Positions 1-5,793 of a stretch of 6,745 nt of DNA are shown in pieces (the stretch's first letter is position 1; every line of letters starts with the position of its first letter). Under the pieces are notes generated by a model, which did not search any database, was not told the DNA's origin, and saw only the letters and a program-made list of their open reading frames with translations. The position numbers and the translations under genes were made by a program. The stretch is from Actinomycetes bacterium. Its GTDB lineage: Bacteria > Actinomycetota > Acidimicrobiia > Acidimicrobiales > Palsa-688. Location: the NCBI GenBank assembly GCA_021808425.1, contig JAKBBS010000177.1, positions 1-6,745 on the forward strand, given 5' to 3'.

Positions 1-132
1 CACACCCAGAATCTCGTCGAGGATAAACGTCTCCGATAGTCGCGGGAAACGCTTTGTCAGGTAGCAGACCGTAGGGGCCGATGCGGATGTGTCGAAGGGC
101 GTCTTGGACGAGCGAAGGTTAAGTAGGGTCAT
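1..132 (-). CDS. GT4-type glycosyltransferase, N-terminal fragment (runs off the left edge)
   Basis: Only the first 44 codons are inside the window; the gene continues beyond base 1. Reading from the ATG at 132-130 gives a short leader and then, at about residues 24-42, the stretch YLTKRFPRLSETFILDEIL. This is the hallmark N-terminus of a large GT4-like group that includes colanic-acid transferase WcaL and many actinobacterial exopolysaccharide transferases. Such enzymes act at the cytoplasmic side of the membrane and add a sugar from a nucleotide-sugar donor to a growing lipid-linked glycan. The start lies 13 bases after the stop of the preceding glycosyltransferase gene and has no clear Shine-Dalgarno of its own, so translation probably depends on coupling within the operon. 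Another ATG at 149 is out of frame and terminates after six codons. Donor and acceptor sugars cannot be told from the fragment. Confidence 0.85.
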   Translation of the reverse strand, partial: MTLLNLRSSKTPFDTSASAPTVCYLTKRFPRLSETFILDEILGV

Positions 133-145
133 GGGAAACTGATAG

Positions 146-1342
146 TCATGCCGGTATACAGGCAAGTGAACGTGGATCGATGTCGGCGACGAGGCGACAG
201 AGATGAGCGACAGTCCTCGCCGCGCCGCCCAGATCGAGGCCGGCGCCACTCCAACTGGTGGATGCTCCACCCAGTAGCCTCGGTAGCGCCGAGGCAAGGT
301 CGACGCTCTCCTCTACTACTTCCACCAATCCCCGTCTGGCGAATGCGTGGGCCCGCATCAGTTGCTCCAGGCGCGGTGCGCGGCGTGGAACGACGATAGT
401 CGGCACCCCAAGACCAACCAGTTCGCATAAGCTGTTGTAGCCTCCGCGAGACACCACAGCGGCCGCTCTGGCAGCAACTGCAGCAGGCTCGGCGAGGTGC
501 TCGACGGTGTACACGTCTTCGAGATGTCCGGTTGTGTCGAGCAAACGCTGCCGGTCGCCGGCGGACATGAGAGGACCGGTGCACAGGACACATGCGATCC
601 TGATCGACTTGGCAGCGAGGGCAGTGTCGATCAGAAGTTGGACCCCGTCGCCGCCACCCCCGATCATTGCGAGTACGAAGGGCTTCCCGTCGGGGATCTC
701 CGGTGGTAGAGGAACTGACTGTGGCGCCGGCGTCGTCACGTAACCGCAGTACTCGATGCGATCCGCCATTTCCGCCGACAGGCCGTACAGGTCGGCTACG
801 TCGAACATGTCGCGCTCCCCGTAAACCATCACCGAGTCGTAGACGTCCTCGAGTGTCGCATAGACACCGTCCGCTGTCCACGTGTCGATCACCCGCGACG
901 ACTCGTCGAGAATGTCTCTCAAGCCGAGCGCCAGGAGGGTAGCTGACCGGGTGCGGCCGATGTGATCGAAGACGGGAAGGAGTTCACCTTTCATGCCGTG
1001 AGGTGCATGATCTACGAGCATGACGTCCGGCTTCCATCGAGATACAACGTCGAGCACGACAGCGGATCGTGCGCGCCTCACAAGGGAGATGCCAAGCGAC
1101 CCGTCGAGGGGGCGATAGTCGCCTTGAGGCGTCTTTGTGACAGGAGGAAGTACCACGGTCGCCAGACCACTCGGTAGCGGAACGCGACCGATGGCAGGGG
1201 AGCCGGAGGCCAATACCACACGTGGCGGACTCGGCAAACGCAACAATTCGTGCGCGATTGAAAGGTTTCTGCGAAGGTGGCCAAGGCCGTAAGTGTCGTG
1301 GGAGTAGAGCAGCACACGCTGCAAGGATCGGACCGATTTCAT
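146..1342 (-). CDS. MurG-like predicted glycosyltransferase (COG4671 type)
   Basis: A 398-residue protein with the two-Rossmann-fold (GT-B) layout of MurG-like transferases. The N-terminal half opens with SHDTYGLGHLRR at residues 14-25, the glycine-rich loop typical of the COG4671 'predicted glycosyl transferase' family, and has DHAPHG at 111-116. The C-terminal half has the nucleotide-binding signatures: IGGGGDG at 227-233, SRGGYNSLCEL at 298-308 (compare the SRxGxxxxxE region of MurG), VPR at 318-320 and EQ at 326-327. It probably transfers a sugar from an NDP-sugar to a cell-surface glycan precursor; the actual substrate is unknown. The frame stays open 77 codons upstream, but that part overlaps the epimerase gene and reads as low-complexity Arg/Pro sequence. 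The ATG at 1342 has a GGTGGGGG ribosome site 7 bases upstream and forms an ATGA overlap with the epimerase stop, so I use it. Confidence 0.9.
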   Translation of the reverse strand: MKSVRSLQRVLLYSHDTYGLGHLRRNLSIAHELLRLPSPPRVVLASGSPAIGRVPLPSGLATVVLPPVTKTPQGDYRPLDGSLGISLVRRARSAVVLDVVSRWKPDVMLVDHAPHGMKGELLPVFDHIGRTRSATLLALGLRDILDESSRVIDTWTADGVYATLEDVYDSVMVYGERDMFDVADLYGLSAEMADRIEYCGYVTTPAPQSVPLPPEIPDGKPFVLAMIGGGGDGVQLLIDTALAAKSIRIACVLCTGPLMSAGDRQRLLDTTGHLEDVYTVEHLAEPAAVAARAAAVVSRGGYNSLCELVGLGVPTIVVPRRAPRLEQLMRAHAFARRGLVEVVEESVDLASALPRLLGGASTSWSGAGLDLGGAARTVAHLCRLVADIDPRSLACIPA

Positions 1343-2349
1343 ACCGGCACCCCCACCGTTTGGCCCATACGTTCTCGTATCCAAGCGACCTGGCTTTCGT
1401 ATCCCACTTCGAAAGGTACGAGGGGTATGAAACCGAGCAGTTCTCGGGCTCGAGTCAAGTCGGCCGAGGTCACCCTGACGTCCCCGCGGGCGAAGGGCTG
1501 CTGATCGATGAGCAGGTCGCTGCCACTCAGCTTTGCCAACAACGCCAGGACCTCGGAGATGCTCACATCGCAAGCGCCGCCGATATTGACGGGTAGGCCG
1601 GCAACGTGGCCGTCGGCCGCGGCGACCGTAGCTGCGACGACGTCGGTGACATACGTGAAGTCACGGCGTTGGCTGCCATCGCCGAGTAGCGTGATCGGCT
1701 TCCCTGACAATGCGGCCTCGGCGAAAAGGCGGAGACCCATGTCGGGTCGTTGACCCGGTCCGAACACGGTGAAGTATCGCAGCGCCGTCGTCTCGATACC
1801 TCGGCCGTCTGCATCCAGGCACGCCCGTTCGGCTTCGAGTTTGCTCTTCCCGTATGGGGAGATCGGCGATAGCGGCGCGTCCTCCCGGAAGGGCACCTCC
1901 CCGTCGCCGTACACCGACGATGACGACGCGTACACGAGACGCCTGACACCGGCTCTGCGAGCGGCGCTGAGAAGCCGCTCGGTCGCTATCACGTTGTCTC
2001 TAACGTAGAGCCCTTCCGAGAAGAAGCTTGCTCGCACCCCGGCCCGTCCTGCCAGGTGGAATACTACTTCCACCCCGCTCAGATGAGCGTCAAGCGACAT
2101 GTCTGCCATGTTGCCGACCACGAGTGTCATTCCGGCGAGGCGTGCCAAGGATGCCGCCCGCATTATCTTCTCGACCGGGTCGTAACTGTCAGTGAAACCA
2201 TCGATACCTGTAACGCTCCAGCCGTCGCGCAGCAAGGTACGACACACTTGACTTCCGATGAATCCAGCAGCTCCGGTAACCATTGCACGACGGCCCACAT
2301 TGGAAAGCATCGCGTCGATCCCAGCAGGGACATGGGAAGTTTCTGTCAC
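1339..2349 (-). CDS. NAD-dependent nucleotide-sugar epimerase (extended SDR, UDP-glucuronate/UDP-glucose 4-epimerase-like)
   Basis: A 336-residue extended short-chain dehydrogenase/reductase, of normal length for sugar-nucleotide 4-epimerases. Visible motifs in order: TGAAGFIGS at 25-33 (NAD-binding GxxGxxG), the acidic D50 ending strand 2, HLAGRAGV at 98-105, the active-site SSSSVYG at 142-148, catalytic YGKSK (Y166, K170), RYFTVFGPGQRPDM at 191-204, and DFTYVTDV at 230-237. The GIDGFTDSYDP segment at 48-58 and FTVFGP resemble UDP-glucuronate 4-epimerases (CapI/LspL type) more than classical GalE, but a UDP-glucose epimerase or a dehydratase cannot be excluded. It would act in the cytosol to supply a UDP-sugar to the glycosyltransferases downstream. 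The start is a GTG at 2349 with GAGAGG 7 bases upstream; in-frame ATGs at residues 14 and 23 lack ribosome sites, and the second would remove sequence right before the NAD motif. The stop overlaps the next start by four bases. Confidence 0.92.
   Translation of the reverse strand: MTETSHVPAGIDAMLSNVGRRAMVTGAAGFIGSQVCRTLLRDGWSVTGIDGFTDSYDPVEKIMRAASLARLAGMTLVVGNMADMSLDAHLSGVEVVFHLAGRAGVRASFFSEGLYVRDNVIATERLLSAARRAGVRRLVYASSSSVYGDGEVPFREDAPLSPISPYGKSKLEAERACLDADGRGIETTALRYFTVFGPGQRPDMGLRLFAEAALSGKPITLLGDGSQRRDFTYVTDVVAATVAAADGHVAGLPVNIGGACDVSISEVLALLAKLSGSDLLIDQQPFARGDVRVTSADLTRARELLGFIPLVPFEVGYESQVAWIRERMGQTVGVPV
1350..1357 (-). promoter_or_regulatory. Ribosome binding site deciding the start of the COG4671-type glycosyltransferase
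   Basis: On the minus strand GGTGGGGG lies 7 bases before the ATG at 1342. It is inside the 3' end of the epimerase gene. Together with the ATGA overlap it supports the 398-residue form over the longer open frame. Confidence 0.6.
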
Positions 2350-2357
2350 TTGGTGAC
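2345..2357. repeat. Inverted repeat enclosing the epimerase start codon
   Basis: Perfect 5-base arms, GTCAC and GTGAC, around a 3-base spacer. On the minus-strand transcript the GTG start codon lies inside the 3' arm and the final G of the Shine-Dalgarno lies in the 5' arm. It could fold into a small hairpin that limits initiation, or be bound as DNA by a dimeric regulator. Arms this short can also occur by chance. Confidence 0.45.
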
Positions 2358-2362
2358 CTCTC
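2357..2362 (-). promoter_or_regulatory. Ribosome binding site deciding the GTG start of the epimerase
   Basis: GAGAGG on the minus strand, 7 bases before the GTG at 2349-2347. It is the only good Shine-Dalgarno near the candidate starts. Its last G is the first base of the inverted repeat that encloses the start codon. Confidence 0.6.
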
Positions 2363-2407
2363 TTGTTCCGCTCCGACGAGCATCTTGGGCTCGGGTGGGT
2401 TTGCGGA

Positions 2408-2423
2408 GACAGTGTCGGCTGTC
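2408..2423. repeat. Small inverted repeat in the leader region of the polysaccharide operon
   Basis: Arms GACAG and CTGTC around a 6-base spacer, 60-75 bases upstream of the epimerase GTG. A second, weaker one (CCTC, 3-base spacer, GAGG) lies at 2433-2443. No run of T follows either on either strand, so they are not intrinsic terminators. They may be leader RNA structure, operator half-sites or chance. Confidence 0.3.
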
Positions 2424-2453
2424 CAGGTGACGCCTCGATGAGGTGCCGATTAG

Positions 2454-2481
2454 AAAATACTCATGTCCTGCTGTTGGTCAG
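2454..2481 (-). promoter_or_regulatory. Possible promoter for the epimerase-glycosyltransferase operon
   Basis: Within the 160-base gap between the peptidase stop and the epimerase start. On the minus strand CTGACC (2481-2476) is followed after 16 bases by TATTTT (2459-2454), fair matches to -35 and -10 hexamers. An alternative -10, TCTAAT at 2454-2449, overlaps it but has no -35 partner. This is the only A+T-rich patch in the gap. It would give a leader of roughly 100 bases. The match is weak, and the gap could instead be read through from the peptidase gene. Confidence 0.25.
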
Positions 2482-2509
2482 GGCAAGGCTGAGCTAGGTA
2501 AACGACATA

Positions 2510-4642
2510 TCACGTCGCCAGTCCAAGCTGGCTGAGCAGGAAAGCCTGCACGCGGGCCTCGTCGCGCCAGCCCTCGTAGCGCCCCGACGGACCTTGGTGG
2601 CCGGCCCCCATCTCGATGAAGAAGACCACCGGGCGGTCTCCTTTTCCGGCGCCGGCCCACCTGAGTTTCGCCACCCACTTCGCGGGTTCCCAGAAGCCGA
2701 CGCGGGGATCGTTGAGTCCAGCGGTTACGTACATTGCGGGCCACTGTTCACGAGCTACGACGTTGTCGTAGGGCGAGTATTCGAGCATCCTTTCGAAGGA
2801 TGCGGCGTCGTGAAGCGGGTCGCCCCATTCCTCCCACTCGGTGACCGTCAACGGTAACGAAGGGTCGGACATCGTTGTGACGACGTCGACAAAAGGAACT
2901 TCTGCGACTACTGCGCGCCACAGGTCGGGCCTCATGTTCGTCACTGCTCCCATCAGGAGGCCTCCTGCGCTGCCTCCCCGGGCGGCGATCCGGTCCCGGT
3001 TAATCCAGCCTTGGTCGACCAGCGCTTCGGCGCAGGCAATGAAGTCGCTGAAAGAGTTCGCCTTGCGCTCCATCCGCCCTGCCTCGTGCCAGCCTTTGCC
3101 AAGCTCGCCACCGCCGCGCACGTGCGCTATCGCAAAGACTGCGCCATGGTCAAGTAGGTTGAGAGTCGAGACCGAAAAGACCGGTTCAATCGGGATCTCG
3201 TAAGCCCCGTAGCCGTAGATCACTCCGGGCGCTGTTCCGTTCGGTGTGTAGTCTGCTCTGGAGACGACCGAAACCGGGATCCGGGTATGGTCGGCCGCAA
3301 CAGCCCAGACACGCTCAGTGCGGTATCGGGTCTTGTCGTAGCCAGGCACGTTTTGCGCCCAGATGACCTCCTCGTGGTGGTTCATTGTCGTGTGGTCCAC
3401 CCAGGTTCGGGGGGCGACCAGCGATGTGTAGCCGTAACGGAATGTTTCTTGCTCCCACGCGGGGTTGCCGCCTGATAGGAGGGCGTAAGGTGCTTGCGGG
3501 GTGTCAATGATGCTGTGGCGCCCCGAGCGGTCGATGATGCGGACACGCTCCAGCCCGTCGATCGTGGAGCGTTCGATAACCGCAGCGAAACTGGAGAAGG
3601 CTTCGACCTCGACTACGGCAGTATCAGTCCGTGGTTCCAGAACTGCCTTCAGATCGCGGTCTCGTTCGCTGAAGCGCCAAAGTGAATGTTCGGTCCCGGG
3701 ACCAGACGGGGCGCCGTCGGCGGCGAGGTTGATCCGCACAAGCCACGAGTCGCCCCCGTCGTGTTCGGCGTCGTATTCGACGTCGGGTCGCCGCTCGATC
3801 AGGACCTGCGGTGCCTCACGATCGTTTGAGGGCGAGGCCGCGTCGAGCCAGCGGACCTCCGAGGACGTCTTGCTCGCCGTGGCGATGACGATCCTGGACT
3901 CGGAGCGCGAGAGCGACACCTCGACGAAGAACCTCTCGTCTTGCTCCTCGTAGACAAGGCGGTCGTCGGCGACATCGCTGCCAATGACGTGGCACCATAG
4001 TTGCCATGGACGCATCGTCTCGTCAGGCCTGACGTAGAAGAAGGCCTCAGAGGAGGCGATCCAGGCGCTCGAGTAATAGACGCCGGCGATGACGTCGTCC
4101 AGTTCGCCGGCCGTCGTCAGGTCGCGGAAGCGCACGGTGAAAAGTTCCGACCCGTCCAGGTCGAGGCCGTACGCCATGAGCCGGCCTCCCGGCGAGACGT
4201 CCAGAATCCCCAAATCGAGGTACTCCGAGGAACCAACGAGCGTGTTCGGGTCGAGCAGGACCTGCTCGGCATCCGGGCGGCCCGCACGCGTTAGGTCCGC
4301 GACCGCTGCTGCATCGAGTTCCTGGTCCGGATCGCCGAGGCGGCACTCGATGCCGTACTGGAGACCCGCCTCTGTGCGGGTGTAGTACCACCAGCCGCCG
4401 CTCCACGAGGGCGGCCCGGCGTCTGTCTCCGCTGTTCGCGATTGGATTGCCTCGAATAGCGCCCCCTGCAGGACCTTGGTGGGGGCCATCACAGCCTCCG
4501 CGTATGCGTTCTCGGCGTTCAGGTGGGCAGTGACCGCGGGATCGGCTGGGTCGTTCAGCCATGACCACGGGTCGACTCGCGTGCGCCCATGGCTGGTCCG
4601 GACATTGGAAACCGTCGGGGCGCTCGGGGGAGTGGGAAGCAT
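2510..4642 (-). CDS. Oligopeptidase B-like prolyl oligopeptidase family serine peptidase (S9A)
   Basis: A 710-residue protein, the usual length for oligopeptidase B. Residues 1-70 carry the family's N-terminal signature (VDPWSWLND near 23-31, LNAENAYAE at 41-49), residues about 75-420 form the beta-propeller, and the rest is the alpha/beta-hydrolase domain. Predicted catalytic triad: S558 in GGSAGG, D645 in GLNDPRVGFWEPAKW, and H682 in GAGHQG. VRGGGELG at 508-515 and SPYDNV at 623-628 are also typical. TEWEEWGDP at 601-609 matches the acidic S1 region that gives oligopeptidase B its preference for Arg/Lys, so it should cut short peptides after basic residues in the cytosol. There is no signal peptide. 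The ATG at 4642 is preceded immediately by a G run with no proper spacing, so initiation may be weak, leaderless or coupled to the yihY-like gene 40 bases upstream. GHQG in place of the commoner GHGG after the catalytic His is a mild oddity. Confidence 0.95.
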   Translation of the reverse strand: MLPTPPSAPTVSNVRTSHGRTRVDPWSWLNDPADPAVTAHLNAENAYAEAVMAPTKVLQGALFEAIQSRTAETDAGPPSWSGGWWYYTRTEAGLQYGIECRLGDPDQELDAAAVADLTRAGRPDAEQVLLDPNTLVGSSEYLDLGILDVSPGGRLMAYGLDLDGSELFTVRFRDLTTAGELDDVIAGVYYSSAWIASSEAFFYVRPDETMRPWQLWCHVIGSDVADDRLVYEEQDERFFVEVSLSRSESRIVIATASKTSSEVRWLDAASPSNDREAPQVLIERRPDVEYDAEHDGGDSWLVRINLAADGAPSGPGTEHSLWRFSERDRDLKAVLEPRTDTAVVEVEAFSSFAAVIERSTIDGLERVRIIDRSGRHSIIDTPQAPYALLSGGNPAWEQETFRYGYTSLVAPRTWVDHTTMNHHEEVIWAQNVPGYDKTRYRTERVWAVAADHTRIPVSVVSRADYTPNGTAPGVIYGYGAYEIPIEPVFSVSTLNLLDHGAVFAIAHVRGGGELGKGWHEAGRMERKANSFSDFIACAEALVDQGWINRDRIAARGGSAGGLLMGAVTNMRPDLWRAVVAEVPFVDVVTTMSDPSLPLTVTEWEEWGDPLHDAASFERMLEYSPYDNVVAREQWPAMYVTAGLNDPRVGFWEPAKWVAKLRWAGAGKGDRPVVFFIEMGAGHQGPSGRYEGWRDEARVQAFLLSQLGLAT

Positions 4643-4665
4643 CCCCCAAGCGTGGCATAGTCTGA

Positions 4666-4681
4666 GCGCCAGGGCGCCAGG
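4666..4681. repeat. Tandem 8-base repeat between the yihY-like and peptidase genes
   Basis: Two head-to-tail copies of GCGCCAGG in the 40-base gap. The second copy also forms, with bases 4686-4690, a 5-base-stem hairpin (CCAGG, GCTA loop, CCTGG, 4677-4690) around the yihY-like stop codon. No T-run follows on the minus strand, so it is not a standard terminator. Confidence 0.5.
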
Positions 4682-4682
4682 G

Positions 4683-5597
4683 CTACCTGGGTGTCGCAGG
4701 CACCTCCGACGCCGCCTTGAGCGATCTCGCCAAGACGTCCGCTTCGGTCGGGTTCTTACCGTCGAGCGAGCGGGGCCACAGCTTCTTCTCGCGAACGGCG
4801 TTAGCCTCGATGCACAGAATCGATATACGGGCCATCAGGTAGATGAATGCGAGCCCTGCCAGCACAGGCGCGAACGTGCCGTAAAGGGCGTTCGAATGGG
4901 CGAGGAGAGGAACTAGACCGACCCCGACGCCTGTCAGGACACCCCACGCAACCCCGGCGACGACGGCACCCGGCACGACGTAGCGCACGGCGAGGTGCTC
5001 GGGGGTGACTATCCGGAACAGGATTACGAACAGCCCGGCGTCGAAGGCGGTCGAAATGAGCGACGACAGGGCCGGCCCTCCGCTCCAGTGCAGGAGGCTG
5101 CCCAGCGAGGATATGGCCGTCGAAACGACGATTCCGACACCGAAAGTCGCGTACCACCGGGCGCCTCGGGAGAGCCGGTCGACGAACCCGGGGCGTTTCT
5201 CACTTGTTATGTCCCACGCTTCCTCTGTGGCGAACATCGCCGCCTGAGCGAGACCCTGGGCGCCGAACACGAGCCCGACGACGCCTACGACCAGGGCCAC
5301 CGGTGAACCACTGAGGCTCTTGCCCTCGAGATCCGCTGCAGCAGGGCCTAACACCGGGTAGTTCTGCAGGTGCGAGGCCAAGGAATGGATCGTCGATGTA
5401 TGGCCGGCAAGAACATAAGCGGCGATAGTGAACGCTGCCAGGAGGAGAGGGAAGATCGAGAGGAATCCGTAGTAGGAGATGAGCGCGCAGAGATACCCTC
5501 CTCGGTCGTCGGAGAATTTTTTCTGCACGGCCCAGGCAAAAGACGTGACCGTGAAACGCCGCTGGAGTCTGTCGAGTCGGCGCACTATGCCGTCCAT
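4683..5597 (-). CDS. YihY/BrkB family inner-membrane protein
   Basis: A 304-residue membrane protein of the YihY/virulence factor BrkB family (formerly, and wrongly, called RNase BN). About six hydrophobic segments are visible, near residues 36-64, 97-119, 147-170, 178-196, 205-232 and 241-264. Family motifs include KKFSDDRGGYLCALISYYGF (26-45) leading into LSIFPLL, and NALYGTFAPVLAGLAFIYL (236-254) before the last helix. The C-terminal tail of about 40 residues is cytosolic and charged. The molecular function of the family is not established; some members have been proposed to be transporters. The frame is open back to a TTG at 5669, but that start has no ribosome site and adds 24 non-conserved residues. 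The ATG at 5597 has GGAAAG 8 bases upstream and gives the N-terminus usual in this family. It reads toward the peptidase gene and is divergent from the glycosyltransferase on the right. Confidence 0.9.
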   Translation of the reverse strand: MDGIVRRLDRLQRRFTVTSFAWAVQKKFSDDRGGYLCALISYYGFLSIFPLLLAAFTIAAYVLAGHTSTIHSLASHLQNYPVLGPAAADLEGKSLSGSPVALVVGVVGLVFGAQGLAQAAMFATEEAWDITSEKRPGFVDRLSRGARWYATFGVGIVVSTAISSLGSLLHWSGGPALSSLISTAFDAGLFVILFRIVTPEHLAVRYVVPGAVVAGVAWGVLTGVGVGLVPLLAHSNALYGTFAPVLAGLAFIYLMARISILCIEANAVREKKLWPRSLDGKNPTEADVLARSLKAASEVPATPR

Positions 5598-5605
5598 CCG
5601 GGAAT

Positions 5606-5611
5606 CTTTCC
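5606..5611 (-). promoter_or_regulatory. Ribosome binding site supporting the ATG start of the yihY-like gene
   Basis: GGAAAG on the minus strand, 8 bases upstream of the ATG at 5597-5595. The alternative TTG at 5669 has no purine-rich sequence at a suitable distance. Confidence 0.45.
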
Positions 5612-5725
5612 ACGAAACCGGGCGCCCCAAACGCAGCGAGTAGATGAACCCTCGGTCTCCTCGGACCAAGATGTGGTAGGTTGAGTATCAAATCTCCTTG
5701 GAAGAGTCGCCTCGCTTGGGCAGGA

Positions 5726-5740
5726 CGGCATTAATTGCCG
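5726..5740. repeat. Near-perfect 15-base palindrome in the divergent intergenic region (candidate operator)
   Basis: CGGCATTAATTGCCG: all arm positions pair except one T/T mismatch next to the centre. It lies 53 bases upstream of the plus-strand glycosyltransferase start and 128 bases upstream of the yihY-like start, in the 196-base region where both promoters must lie. An A+T-rich core inside G+C arms in such a place suits a dimeric repressor site. No family of regulator can be named from it. No convincing -35/-10 pair was found around it on either strand. Confidence 0.45.
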
Positions 5741-5782
5741 CGGTAGCTCCGTGCAGGTTTGACGCCTCGACCGAGCGACTGT

Positions 5783-5788
5783 AAGGAG
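5783..5788 (+). promoter_or_regulatory. Strong ribosome binding site deciding the TTG start of the right-hand glycosyltransferase
   Basis: AAGGAG, 5 bases before the TTG at 5794. Its first two bases overlap the in-frame TAA at 5782-5784 that closes the frame upstream, so no earlier start is possible. Confidence 0.75.
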
Positions 5789-5793
5789 CTCTA

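Noticed and set aside
129..881. 250-codon open frame on the minus strand, antisense-frame companion of the COG4671-type gene
   Set aside because: Very rich in Arg, Ser and Pro with no recognisable motif; it is an alternative frame of a clearly recognised glycosyltransferase, as is common in G+C-rich DNA.
1343..1573. 77-codon N-terminal extension of the COG4671-type glycosyltransferase
   Set aside because: It overlaps the epimerase C-terminus, is low-complexity and unlike the family, whereas the ATG at 1342 has a ribosome site and an ATGA overlap.
2433..2500. Possible intrinsic terminator after the peptidase gene
   Set aside because: Stems are only 4-5 bases and the one T-run (2457-2454 on the minus strand) is not directly preceded by a stable hairpin.
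4047..4658. 203-codon minus-strand open frame starting just upstream of the peptidase start
   Set aside because: Arg/Pro-rich shadow frame inside the peptidase gene, without any motif.
5598..5669. 24-codon N-terminal extension of the yihY-like protein from a TTG
   Set aside because: No ribosome site at the TTG and the added residues do not look like the family N-terminus; the ATG at 5597 is better supported.
5200..5691. 163-codon minus-strand frame with a TTG start near an AAGGAG
   Set aside because: The AAGGAG is only about 2 bases from the TTG, too close; the protein is Arg/Pro-rich and overlaps the well-supported yihY-like gene in another frame.
5681..5691. TTGA-N3-TCAA inverted repeat near the divergent promoters
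   Set aside because: Four-base arms are expected by chance and the spacing does not match the FNR-type TTGAT-N4-ATCAA site or the HspR-type site.
5759..5787. TTGACG followed by 17 bases and TAAGGA as a plus-strand promoter
   Set aside because: The supposed -10 is the ribosome site itself and matches the consensus poorly; transcription would begin at the start codon.
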